Shown here one piece after another: positions 47,517 through 53,867 of a stretch of 64,000 bases of DNA; within the stretch, counting starts at the first letter, position 1; every line of letters starts with the position of its first letter. The translations under genes were made by a program, and so were the position numbers. The notes beneath the pieces were generated by a model that worked only from the letters and a program-made list of their open reading frames with translations, made no database searches and had not been told where the DNA came from. The DNA lies in contig NZ_JAAKZF010000010.1 in assembly GCF_011045125.1 (NCBI RefSeq), positions 7,501-71,500 on the forward strand. Direction: 5' to 3'. Source of the DNA: Allomesorhizobium camelthorni (lineage in GTDB: Bacteria > Pseudomonadota > Alphaproteobacteria > Rhizobiales > Rhizobiaceae).

Positions 47517-47636
47517 GTCGGCCATCTACTCCTCCCAGATGCGATGCCGGCGCACAGCGAACTCACCTCCTCCCGAGTTCGCCCAAATAGAGAGCCCGCT
47601 GCACCTCCTCCCGCAGCGGGCTCTTTTTGTTTTTTT
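47517..47636 (+). ncRNA. Cuckoo-type small RNA: three anti-Shine-Dalgarno hairpins
   Basis: Three adjacent hairpins are visible. Stem CATCT/AGATG (47523-47541) has loop ACTCCTCCC. Stem GCGAACTC/GAGTTCGC (47557-47582) has loop ACCTCCTCCC. Stem AGAGCCCGCTGC/GCAGCGGGCTCT (47591-47624) again has loop ACCTCCTCCC, followed by a T-rich tail that makes it an intrinsic terminator. Two to four adjacent hairpins with variable stems and CCUCCUCCC loops define the cuckoo small RNA family. Such loops can pair with ribosome-binding sites of many mRNAs. Location: between a prophage MucR gene and an HNH gene. The 5' end is estimated. Confidence 0.85.
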
Positions 47637-47757
47637 GGTGCCAGGCAGCCTCACCTTTGCCCCGTTTCCATTCCATCTTGACGCATCGGCACCGCAACTC
47701 GCCGATCAGCCCCGGTCGGCCTGAAATTTCCCCCACCGCCCTGCTGGCCGGGCATCG

Positions 47758-47800
47758 AGAGAACCCGTTGCGTGATCCCCCCTCCCGCAACGGGTTCTCT
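47758..47800. other. 14-bp perfect stem-loop with C-rich loop
   Basis: AGAGAACCCGTTGC (47758-47771) pairs with GCAACGGGTTCTCT (47787-47800) around GTGATCCCCCCTCCC. No T-run follows on either strand, so it is not a classic terminator, although it sits at the stop of the HNH gene. The stem is the covarying counterpart of the one ending the small RNA at 47.6 kb, and the loop resembles that of the hairpin at 45.1 kb. Confidence 0.6.
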
Positions 47801-48080
47801 ATCGTCCAGCTTCATAGTGCTCACCGCGCTTTATGGTGCAGTAGGTAAGCCAATCGATAGAACCGCGGCCGGTGTTGCAATCAAGGCAAGCCAGCGCGAT
47901 GTTGTCGCGACCATTCCCGCCGCCGTCAGCCCTGCGATCAAGGTGCTCTAGCGTTTCAGCGTCCGGGCGCTTGCTGTTCGAAAAGCAGATCCGCATTTTG
48001 ATGAGGCAATAGCAGCAGCGGCCGCCCTGCTTTTCTCGCAGGACGGCGCGCAGTTCAGGGCGTGGTCCGCCCTTGCCCAT
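47799..48080 (-). CDS. HNH endonuclease
   Basis: This 93-residue HNH nuclease has the first zinc pair CCYC near residue 23, the catalytic LEHLDRRADGG, and the closing DNIALACLDCNTGRG with the second zinc pair. The length is that of small phage HNH proteins, which usually sit near the terminase and assist genome packaging. Here it lies in the lysogeny arm instead, beside the repressor. Its stop codon abuts a strong hairpin. Confidence 0.85.
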   Translation of the reverse strand: MGKGGPRPELRAVLREKQGGRCCYCLIKMRICFSNSKRPDAETLEHLDRRADGGGNGRDNIALACLDCNTGRGSIDWLTYCTIKRGEHYEAGR

Positions 48081-48081
48081 G

Positions 48082-48477
48082 TTAGGCTGCGGCCGGTCTG
48101 TTGGGGCACATACCCGTATTGTAAAGAAGGCAGTCTTGGCATGGGGCGCTGCCTGGTACGACGTCGACCAGACTGTCGCCTACCATAAGTCTATCGCGGT
48201 GGGGGTCGTTGGCGGCGAACGATCGCACGCCGTAAAGTTCAAGCTTGTTGCCTTTGGCATTGCCGGCGCGGAACCGACTTAGCACAAGGGACGGCATAGA
48301 TTGGTCTTCGTGAGATACGCACTGGCCGACTTCGAATTGCCAGGGTGCTTCGGCAGGCGCTGCCGGGGCAGCCGCGGCCGTGCTTGTCGGGAGCGCTGCA
48401 GCAGATGATCCCAGCGGGACAGCGAGGGTAGCAAGTCCGGCTAGTGCAGCGCGGCGGGTTATGGAGGTATGGGGCAT
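48082..48477 (-). CDS. Exported protein with twin-arginine-like signal
   Basis: The 131-residue product opens MPHTSITRRAALAGLATLAVPLGSSAAA, a Tat-like leader with the RR pair and a hydrophobic stretch. An Ala/Pro linker and a domain with FEVGQCVSHEDQSMPSLVLSRFRAGNAKGNKLELYGVRSF follow. It ends with a cysteine cluster CQDCLLYNTGMC (C-x2-C-x7-C). It is divergent from the XRE repressor, sharing the operator region, so it may be expressed in the lysogen or early after induction. No function is known. Confidence 0.65.
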   Translation of the reverse strand: MPHTSITRRAALAGLATLAVPLGSSAAALPTSTAAAAPAAPAEAPWQFEVGQCVSHEDQSMPSLVLSRFRAGNAKGNKLELYGVRSFAANDPHRDRLMVGDSLVDVVPGSAPCQDCLLYNTGMCPNRPAAA

Positions 48478-48494
48478 TGAAGAATCTCCTCGTC

Positions 48495-48554
48495 AACGAA
48501 AATCGTTTACCATTCACATAAACCGCGAATCATTTCCTTTGTCAACGGTTTTCG
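48495..48554. promoter_or_regulatory. Two candidate repressor operators between divergent genes
   Basis: AACGAAAATCGTT (48495-48507) is a perfect palindrome. About 50 bases on, AACGGTTTTCGTG (48544-48556) matches its complement at 11 of 13 positions. Both sit between the divergent starts of the exported protein and the XRE regulator, which is where a prophage repressor would bind. Confidence 0.5.
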
Positions 48555-48595
48555 TGTGTGCTAAACGAAATACGAGAATAACTGGAGATATTGCC

Positions 48596-48832
48596 TTGCC
48601 CACGCCTGAGCAGTCCCGTGCCGCCCGCGGTCTACTTGATTGGTCACAGACCAAACTAGCTGCCGCATCCAATCTGAGCGAAAGCACGATCCGCGACTTT
48701 GAAAAAGGCCGACGCGTCCCGTCGATAAACAACCTGGCGGCAATCCGCGCGGCGATTGAAGCGGCCGGCATCATCTTCATCGACCAGAACGGCAACGGTC
48801 CTGGCGTCAGGCTGAGGGATCGCAAAGCATAG
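48596..48832 (+). CDS. XRE family helix-turn-helix regulator (probable prophage repressor)
   Basis: The 78-residue product probably starts at TTG 48596, behind CTGGAG. The helix-turn-helix is QSRAARGLLDWSQTKLAAASNLSESTIRDFEKGRRVPSINNLAAIRAAIEAAGIIFI, with the usual 'll.WsQ..LA..s.ls..ti..fE.g.r.p' pattern. It ends in GNGPGVRLRDRKA, a common close for this short subfamily. There is no C-terminal peptidase domain, so it would not respond to RecA by self-cleavage. It lies just upstream of the integrase gene. Confidence 0.8.
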   Translation: MPTPEQSRAARGLLDWSQTKLAAASNLSESTIRDFEKGRRVPSINNLAAIRAAIEAAGIIFIDQNGNGPGVRLRDRKA

Positions 48833-48858
48833 GCGAAACAGCATGCCGACGGGTTGAC

Positions 48859-48882
48859 TTGCTAGGCGGAAACGCCTAGCAA
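48859..48882. promoter_or_regulatory. Perfect inverted repeat upstream of the integrase gene
   Basis: TTGCTAGGCG and CGCCTAGCAA flank GAAA. No T-run follows on either strand, so termination is unlikely. It lies 52 bases before the integrase start and could be an operator or recombination accessory site. Confidence 0.5.
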
Positions 48883-48933
48883 AAACAATGGTATAGCCGT
48901 TGCGATTTGGGATTTCGCGACGCATACTGATGC

Positions 48934-50049
48934 ATGCCTCTAAAGCTCATCCGCAGGAACAAGGTCTGGTACGTTCGGGGTTCCGTTCGGGGTCTCTCGG
49001 CCTACAAGTCGACCAAGACAGGTGACCGCGACATCGCGGAAATCATCCGAATACAAACCGAGAAGCGCCTTTTGGATGAGAGCATTTTCGGCACGAAGGC
49101 TACCAAGACATTCGATGAAGCTGTGGCATCCTACCTAGAAAATGGAGGCTCCCTTCGCTTCATCGATCCACTGAAGCGAACGCTGGGAAGCATAAAGCTC
49201 CACTCGCTCCGGCAGGCAGATTTGGATACTGCCGCCCGAGACATCTATCCGAACACACAGCCGGAGACGCGCAACCGTCAGTGCTACACGCCTTTTATCG
49301 CTGTGTGGAACCATGCCGTTAAGAACGGCTGGGCTGACGTGCGGCTGTGGCAGCGGCCACGCAGGCCGAAGGGCACGAACGTCGTACGCATTGCGTCTAC
49401 AAGAAGCGGGCAACGGCCTGTCGATTACGAGCGTGCCGCGCAGTTCGTCGGGGATATGAGTCCGGCACCCGCCATGCTGCTTACAGCGTTGTTCTATACC
49501 GGGCTGCGGCCGATCGAGGCTTTTGCGCTTAAGGCCGGCAACGTGAACCTGGCCGCCCGCTGGTTGACGATTGCGGCTAGCAAGACCGGCGAACCACGCG
49601 GCGTTCCGCTGCATAGTTTCCTTTGCGAATGGCTTGGACCGCTGGTAGATCGCGCTGCTAGCTACGAGGATGGCATCCTGTTTAGAACGCCACGCGGCGA
49701 GCCGTACGGCGCGGTGCAAGAAGGCGGCGGCGGACTTAAGTCGGCCATCATTGGTGCTCGCCGCAGAAGTGGCATTCGTGACGTGTCACCTTATACGGGC
49801 CGCCACGCGGTTTCGACGCAGCTCGTAATAAACGGCGTCCACCCGCACATCAAGGATCAGATACTTGGGCATGCCGCGGATTCAATGTCTCGGCACTACA
49901 CGAATATTCCGCAGGCGCCGCTTATTGCGGCGATCGATACGCTTCACGTTCCCGCTTCCTGGCGGGCGCTGCCGTGGCTTGCTGCCCCGCAGGAGTGGTG
50001 GGCGCGGCTGGCGGAAGGTACGGGAAAAAGGACTGATTTGAGAAAATGA
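48934..50049 (+). CDS. int: Tyrosine recombinase/phage integrase
   Basis: The 371-residue integrase should catalyse insertion into comF. The N-terminal arm-binding segment (KLIRRNKVWYVRGSVRG) and a SAM-like core domain (about 58-145) precede the catalytic domain. Visible catalytic residues are R192 (GLRPIEA), K217 (SKTGEPR), R290 and H291 (YTGRH), H313 (ILGHA) and nucleophile Y322 (RHYTNI). The usual first histidine of the HxxR box is tyrosine (Y287). It overlaps the next gene by four bases, so at least two genes are co-translated. Confidence 0.92.
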   Translation: MPLKLIRRNKVWYVRGSVRGLSAYKSTKTGDRDIAEIIRIQTEKRLLDESIFGTKATKTFDEAVASYLENGGSLRFIDPLKRTLGSIKLHSLRQADLDTAARDIYPNTQPETRNRQCYTPFIAVWNHAVKNGWADVRLWQRPRRPKGTNVVRIASTRSGQRPVDYERAAQFVGDMSPAPAMLLTALFYTGLRPIEAFALKAGNVNLAARWLTIAASKTGEPRGVPLHSFLCEWLGPLVDRAASYEDGILFRTPRGEPYGAVQEGGGGLKSAIIGARRRSGIRDVSPYTGRHAVSTQLVINGVHPHIKDQILGHAADSMSRHYTNIPQAPLIAAIDTLHVPASWRALPWLAAPQEWWARLAEGTGKRTDLRK

Positions 50050-50438
50050 CCGATCCCTTTTCCAAGCTCCCGCTGTTCGCAGCCGACATTGAGATCGCAG
50101 TTGCGATCGCTGGGCGGTTAGGTGCGGCTCAATGGAGGCGAACAGTGCTGCCCCAGCTAGAGCAACGGGGCTTTCCTTCCGCTGATCCGGTGCACAGAGG
50201 GCGTCCGGCAGCTCTAGTCAGTGCATTCGTTGGGAGCGGCGGCACATTCCCCTACGGTCTGCCCGTGACCGACAAGGAGCAGGATGAGATTGACGCGGCG
50301 TTTACGCGAACAATCAAGAAACGCAAGCGTCGAAGAAAGCCCGTCCGACCCAAACGTGTGATCTCACGTAAGCAGAGCAGCCCGGAGCACCGCATTGCGC
50401 GAGTGGCTAGAATAAAAACATGGATTGTTGAAAGGTAA
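50046..50438 (+). CDS. Integrase-linked DNA-binding-like protein, copy 1
   Basis: The 130-residue product starts at ATG 50046, overlapping the integrase stop. The N-terminal domain FSKLPLFAADIEIAVAIAGRLGAAQWRRTVLPQLEQRGFPSADPVHRGRPAALVSAF looks like a small winged helix. The C-terminus is strongly basic (KKRKRRRKPVRPKRVISRK). The following gene encodes a paralogue of the first 65 residues. Its position and basic nature suggest a recombination directionality factor or an integrase partner; this is inference. Confidence 0.65.
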   Translation: MTDPFSKLPLFAADIEIAVAIAGRLGAAQWRRTVLPQLEQRGFPSADPVHRGRPAALVSAFVGSGGTFPYGLPVTDKEQDEIDAAFTRTIKKRKRRRKPVRPKRVISRKQSSPEHRIARVARIKTWIVER

Positions 50439-50444
50439 ACGGCA

Positions 50445-50879
50445 ATGGAGCACGGTCCGCCCTTCCTCATATCCAATATTTTACTTGAAAAGCTGCCTCT
50501 TTATGCAGACGATCACGATATAGCAGTAGCGGTCGTTGGCAGGGAACGGGCCGCCTACTTCAAATCCATTTTGCCGATTCTTGAGCGGAAAGGCTTTCCG
50601 CAAAAGTGCCCGCTTCACGGCGGGCGCTCGGTATTTTTGATCAAGGCGTTCTACACATCGTATTTCTATCCCGAGCAAAAGGCTGTTCAATATCGTGCGG
50701 TGGCGGCGCGAACTGAGGAGGCACGCTACGAAACCGAGAGGCGAATGGCAGAGTGGGGACAGAGACAGGCCGAGAAAAAGGCCAGGGCGAAAGCGAATTC
50801 CGACGCATGGGCAGCTAAAAAGAAGAAAGCTCTCGAAGAGTTCAGAGCGAAGAAGGCTGCAGAAACAAAGTTAGGATGA
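50445..50879 (+). CDS. Integrase-linked DNA-binding-like protein, copy 2
   Basis: The 144-residue product's LEKLPLYADDHDIAVAVVGRERAAYFKSILPILERKGFPQKCPLHGGRSVFLIKAF segment aligns along its length with the preceding protein. The tail differs: a long Lys/Glu/Ala helix, probably a coiled coil (RRMAEWGQRQAEKKARAKANSDAWAAKKKKALEEF). It starts six bases after the stop of copy 1. The pair arose by tandem duplication. Function unknown, possibly excision or integration control. Confidence 0.65.
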   Translation: MEHGPPFLISNILLEKLPLYADDHDIAVAVVGRERAAYFKSILPILERKGFPQKCPLHGGRSVFLIKAFYTSYFYPEQKAVQYRAVAARTEEARYETERRMAEWGQRQAEKKARAKANSDAWAAKKKKALEEFRAKKAAETKLG

Positions 50880-50951
50880 AACCAGAAGGGCGGGCGCTTG
50901 AAGCGCAGAGCCAATACCCCTAGGTTGACATCCGTCCGCGAGGGAAGTTCA

Positions 50952-51188
50952 GTGTCGAAGATTCACCCCGATCATTCAGGGACCGGTGATGTCGACCATG
51001 ATCGTTTGACGCTCTGGGATCTGGCCGATCCAGGCGCAGCGGTTCAGGCAGCAATAGAGCTCTATGGAACATGCGCGGCGACTGCCGCGGCGCATTGCGC
51101 ATTTAGGGCGTATTTTGACGGCCGTGAAGGCGACTACCGCTTCTGGTGCACTGTCTTCGCTGAGCTGGATAGCGACCAGCGACATTAG
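50952..51188 (+). CDS. Hypothetical protein
   Basis: The 78-residue product probably starts at GTG 50952, behind AGGGAAG; a TTG at 50898 would add 18 residues. The sequence VSKIHPDHSGTGDVDHDRLTLWDLADPGAAVQAAIELYGTCAATAAAHCAFRAYFDGREGDYRFWCTVFAELDSDQRH is small, acidic and probably helical in its second half. I recall similar Rhizobiales proteins without a name. It is the last plus-strand gene before the terminator that closes the late operon from the other side. Confidence 0.5.
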   Translation: MSKIHPDHSGTGDVDHDRLTLWDLADPGAAVQAAIELYGTCAATAAAHCAFRAYFDGREGDYRFWCTVFAELDSDQRH

Positions 51189-51213
51189 GCGACTTCTTCG
51201 TTGTGTAACTGGC

Positions 51214-51252
51214 AAAAAAAGCCCCGTCGCCGGGTTAGGGCAACGGGGCTTT
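51214..51252 (-). terminator. Intrinsic terminator of the late operon
   Basis: AAAGCCCCGT (51218-51227) pairs with ACGGGGCTTT (51243-51252) around a 15-base loop. On the minus strand the stem is followed by TTTTTTT. It lies about 60 bases past the last minus-strand gene, which ends at 51315. Confidence 0.85.
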
Positions 51253-51314
51253 GGGTGCGGGTATTTAGGCAGTCCGCTAAAAACGTTGGCGCAGTCGTCA
51301 GAAGGGGCCGCCCT

Positions 51315-52091
51315 TTATGGCTCCTTCCCCACGCCCTTACCTATCGATTCAATACGGGAGATGATTGGCTCTTGAGCGAATCCTACAACCGCGCCGAACA
51401 CGAAGGCTGAAAGGCCATCAGCGTCAAAAGAAGATAGCCGAACATCTCCCACGAGGATCTCAAACACTCCTGCTTTGAGGAACGCGGCCGAGATTATCAA
51501 AACCACTAGAGCAAAGGCGCCCCGCATGAAGGGCGAAAATCTGTCGGCATCGATAGCGTGTAGATCAAAGAAGGTAACGGCTCGGCATCGTAAAAAAGAC
51601 GAAAAGGCGAGACCAATCAGTAGACCCGGAAGCACGAATACCAATGCTTGGACTTCTCGTAGCGCGGGCGCCGCGAATCCAGCGAGCGGCGCAAGTGAAA
51701 CAGCGAGGAAGCCGGCCATCAAGAACGACGAAAGGAACAGGGCAAGTCTCAGGATAATCGTGGTCATGTGCTGACTTATTATTCTCCCCTTTTCCATGTC
51801 GAATATGCGCTTCTGAAGATTGCCGAGCGTGTCCAGCGCCTGCTTCGGTTGCGCGGTTGGGCCGATCAGGCCATAGCGAGAGAGAGCGAGCAACTCGGCA
51901 AAGTAAGATTTGAATCGGCGGTCGGAGGGGTCAAAAATACCCCTGAGCACAATCAGAGTGCGCTCGACTTCTGATTTCAGAATGCCTTGTTCCTCTGGAA
52001 TGTCCAGGGCCTCAGCTGTCAGCTGAAATGCAATATCCTCGGGGTCCGCCGTATCTATCGGAAACGGCGTGACGATGTATCGTCCAGTCAT
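51315..52091 (-). CDS. Phage-encoded membrane protein, hypothetical
   Basis: The 258-residue product starts at ATG 52091 (MTGRYIVTPFPIDTADPEDIAFQL). About 110 soluble residues follow (LKSEVERTLIVLRGIFDPSDRRFKSYFAELLALSRYGLIGPTAQPKQALDTLGNLQKRIFDME). Four hydrophobic helices come after (MTTIILRLALFLSSFLMAGFLAVSL; VQALVFVLPGLLIGLAFSSFL; GAFALVVLIISAAFLKAGVF; LSAFVFGAVVGFAQ). I do not recognise the family. As the last gene of the late strand it may be a lysogenic-conversion gene; that is a guess. Confidence 0.65.
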   Translation of the reverse strand: MTGRYIVTPFPIDTADPEDIAFQLTAEALDIPEEQGILKSEVERTLIVLRGIFDPSDRRFKSYFAELLALSRYGLIGPTAQPKQALDTLGNLQKRIFDMEKGRIISQHMTTIILRLALFLSSFLMAGFLAVSLAPLAGFAAPALREVQALVFVLPGLLIGLAFSSFLRCRAVTFFDLHAIDADRFSPFMRGAFALVVLIISAAFLKAGVFEILVGDVRLSSFDADGLSAFVFGAVVGFAQEPIISRIESIGKGVGKEP

Positions 52092-52101
52092 ATTTGTAAT
52101 G

Positions 52102-52314
52102 CTATTTGCCGCAGCAGGGACACCCGCTGGGGGCAAATGAGATGGTCGTGTCACTTTTTATTTCCCCGCGAACGACTGCTCTTCCGATCGCAGCCTCTAA
52201 TTGCTCCGCCAGGCGAACTACTTCCGCAGCATCTTCGGACTTTGTTACAACGCTACCTGAGCGCGACTGCTTGGTGAACTCACGAAGCGTCTGCCGAAAG
52301 CGTTCGATTTGCAT
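52102..52314 (-). CDS. Small phage protein with C-terminal cysteine knuckle
   Basis: The 70-residue product starts at ATG 52314 behind AAGGAGGAC. The body is helical and charged (MQIERFRQTLREFTKQSRSGSVVTKSEDAAEVVRLAEQLEAAIGRAVVRGEI), and the last five residues are CPCCGK preceded by SFAPSG, a possible metal site. It starts ten bases upstream of the membrane protein gene. No known family. Confidence 0.6.
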   Translation of the reverse strand: MQIERFRQTLREFTKQSRSGSVVTKSEDAAEVVRLAEQLEAAIGRAVVRGEIKSDTTISFAPSGCPCCGK

Positions 52315-52491
52315 GTCATTGTCCTCCTTCAAGTGAATAACCTGAAGTCGTATCGCAGGGGGCGACGGGAGTCCATCGAACGGAGGGTTAGTTCCGCAGG
52401 CTTTCATGCCGTTGTGGGCTTTTTCTCAATCCGCTTCGACGCACGCAACCGTGATGCAGCAGCGGATTGTGGGGCGCACCATGTTCATAAC

Positions 52492-52767
52492 CTACCCCGC
52501 CCGGCGCACTGGCTTCGGCTCATAGAGCCTGTCAAGGCGCTGATTTACGCCTTCAATCCGTTCGCCAACAGTTTTGATGGCCTCCATGATCTGAGCAGTC
52601 TGTTCGTGCATGCCCGCTTTGGTGGCATACACTTCCGCAACATGAAGCTTGTGCGCGGCCAGGTCGTCTCGGACCTTGCCGATTAGGCCGCCCCATCGCC
52701 AATAAATGCCGCCCGCCGCGGCAAGCACGGCAAGCACGAGATAGAAAACCTCAGCGGTTAGTGTCAT
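52492..52767 (-). CDS. Small membrane protein of the lysis region (DUF2730-like)
   Basis: The 91-residue product has an N-terminal transmembrane helix (EVFYLVLAVLAAAGGIYW). A helical, coiled-coil-like tail follows (KVRDDLAAHKLHVAEVYATKAGMHEQTAQIMEAIKTVGERIEGVNQRLDRLYE). The layout resembles DUF2730-type phage proteins and i-spanins. The ATG overlaps the stop of the holin gene, showing coupling. The exact role (spanin or holin partner) cannot be resolved. Confidence 0.65.
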   Translation of the reverse strand: MTLTAEVFYLVLAVLAAAGGIYWRWGGLIGKVRDDLAAHKLHVAEVYATKAGMHEQTAQIMEAIKTVGERIEGVNQRLDRLYEPKPVRRAG

Positions 52768-53174
52768 TTGCGCCCCTTAATTGCAGAGGCGATAACGCCC
52801 AAGCCAGCCACACCGCCGCCAACATAGAAGATGTTGCCCCAAACGATGTCGGCATATTCTTTGAGTTGCGGCGGCAATGTCGCCACGTCCGGCAGGGCAC
52901 CGTTTAGCATGCTGTCCGCCACGCCCCATGCAAACCATGCGGAAAGCGGTAGCGCGGCAAGCAGCCATGGGATCCAGAAGGCTTTGTGCTGCATGCCTGC
53001 TTTGACAACACTTGCTGCAACGCGGCGCTCCTCAAGCGTGGTTTCAAGGTGCTTGATGGCGGCGTCCGCGATCAGCCGCTCAGTCTCATTCGCCGCGGCG
53101 AGTTTCGCCTTATACGCTGCGGTAAGCTGGCCGACGAGGTTGCCGGTTATCCAGTTGATAATGGCGGTAAGCAT
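52764..53174 (-). CDS. Holin-like protein (3TM gene-transfer-agent holin type)
   Basis: The 136-residue product has a helical N-terminal segment (LVGQLTAAYKAKLAAANETERLIADAAIKHLETTLEERRVAASVV). Hydrophobic helices follow (WIPWLLAALPLSAWFAWGVADSML and IVWGNIFYVGGGVAGLGVIASAI) ending in GRK. It resembles the GTA_holin_3TM family. Holins open the inner membrane so the endolysin can reach peptidoglycan. The start overlaps the stop of the preceding gene (TAATG), and the stop overlaps the next start. Confidence 0.75.
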   Translation of the reverse strand: MLTAIINWITGNLVGQLTAAYKAKLAAANETERLIADAAIKHLETTLEERRVAASVVKAGMQHKAFWIPWLLAALPLSAWFAWGVADSMLNGALPDVATLPPQLKEYADIVWGNIFYVGGGVAGLGVIASAIKGRK

Positions 53175-53527
53175 TAGACAGACCTCCGTCCAGCTATCGC
53201 CTCAACGGCGGGCCTTGCGTATTCGACCCACATGCACCACGCAGGCATCCCGCGCATGTAGTGACTGCCCGTTATGGGGCGGTCGGGATCGCAGCCGGGA
53301 TTGGCGCTTGCTTCCATTGCACGCGCCACCAACTCTACCGCCGAGCCGCTCCGCAGCGTGTTTAGTGCTACGTGCGCGAACCGCTTGAAGCCGTCGCTGT
53401 TCGGCTGACCGTTTTTGCGAATGGCCATCGAGACGACGTCAATATCAGCCTCAGTCCAGTCGCAAAAGGAATCAGGACCGGCCCAATCTTTTGGAGGCTG
53501 CTGTGTCCTGCTGCGGAACGGCCACAT
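53174..53527 (-). CDS. Hypothetical phage protein in lysis cassette
   Basis: The 117-residue product from ATG 53527 opens MWPFRSRTQQPPKDWAGPDSFCDWTEADIDVVSMAIRKNG, a soluble and probably helical protein with several Trp and Cys (GMPAWCMWVEYARPAVEAIAGRR). Start and stop both overlap neighbouring genes by one base, as is common in phage lysis modules. I do not recognise a family. Confidence 0.6.
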   Translation of the reverse strand: MWPFRSRTQQPPKDWAGPDSFCDWTEADIDVVSMAIRKNGQPNSDGFKRFAHVALNTLRSGSAVELVARAMEASANPGCDPDRPITGSHYMRGMPAWCMWVEYARPAVEAIAGRRSV

Positions 53528-53640
53528 CACTTGAACCACCCGAACTCGCAGCCGAACCGAAACACGACATAGGCCGCCAGCGGCATGCCGATAGCGAATA
53601 CACCCACCAGCAGCACGGCTACGCCGCCAGCCGCATCCAT
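53527..53640 (-). CDS. 37-residue membrane microprotein
   Basis: ATG 53640 overlaps the stop of the upstream gene (TGATG), and its own TGA overlaps the next ATG (TGATG). The product opens MDAAGGVAVLLVGVFAIGMP and continues LAAYVVFRFGCEFGWFK: one transmembrane helix with a short tail. The exact head-to-tail overlaps on both sides argue that it is translated. It may be a holin partner or a small regulator of lysis. Confidence 0.6.
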   Translation of the reverse strand: MDAAGGVAVLLVGVFAIGMPLAAYVVFRFGCEFGWFK

Positions 53641-53864
53641 CACATATCCACTTCGCGACGGCGGCGCAGGTACTCGGTGAGCAGGCCGTTCGCAATCAGG
53701 AAGTATGGGAAGTAGTCGCCAAAGACCGGCGCAAGCAGCGTCGGGTCAATGGTAGACGCCACCTCAATTAGAATGCCGGCAAACATCTGCAGGCGCGCCC
53801 AAAAGATGGTCTCGCTATCGGCGAAGAATGTTTTGATTTTGGTCCACATGGTTGTAGGCGTCAT
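53640..53864 (-). CDS. Small phage membrane protein
   Basis: The 74-residue product starts at ATG 53864 behind GGAAGGAAAT. It has a central hydrophobic segment (FWARLQMFAGILIEVASTIDPTLLAPVFGDYFPYFLIANGLLTEYL) with charged ends (RRRREVDM). It is probably a membrane protein of the lysis module, encoded directly after the lysozyme. Similar short proteins are annotated in Rhizobiales phages only as hypothetical. Confidence 0.65.
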   Translation of the reverse strand: MTPTTMWTKIKTFFADSETIFWARLQMFAGILIEVASTIDPTLLAPVFGDYFPYFLIANGLLTEYLRRRREVDM

Positions 53865-53867
53865 GGG

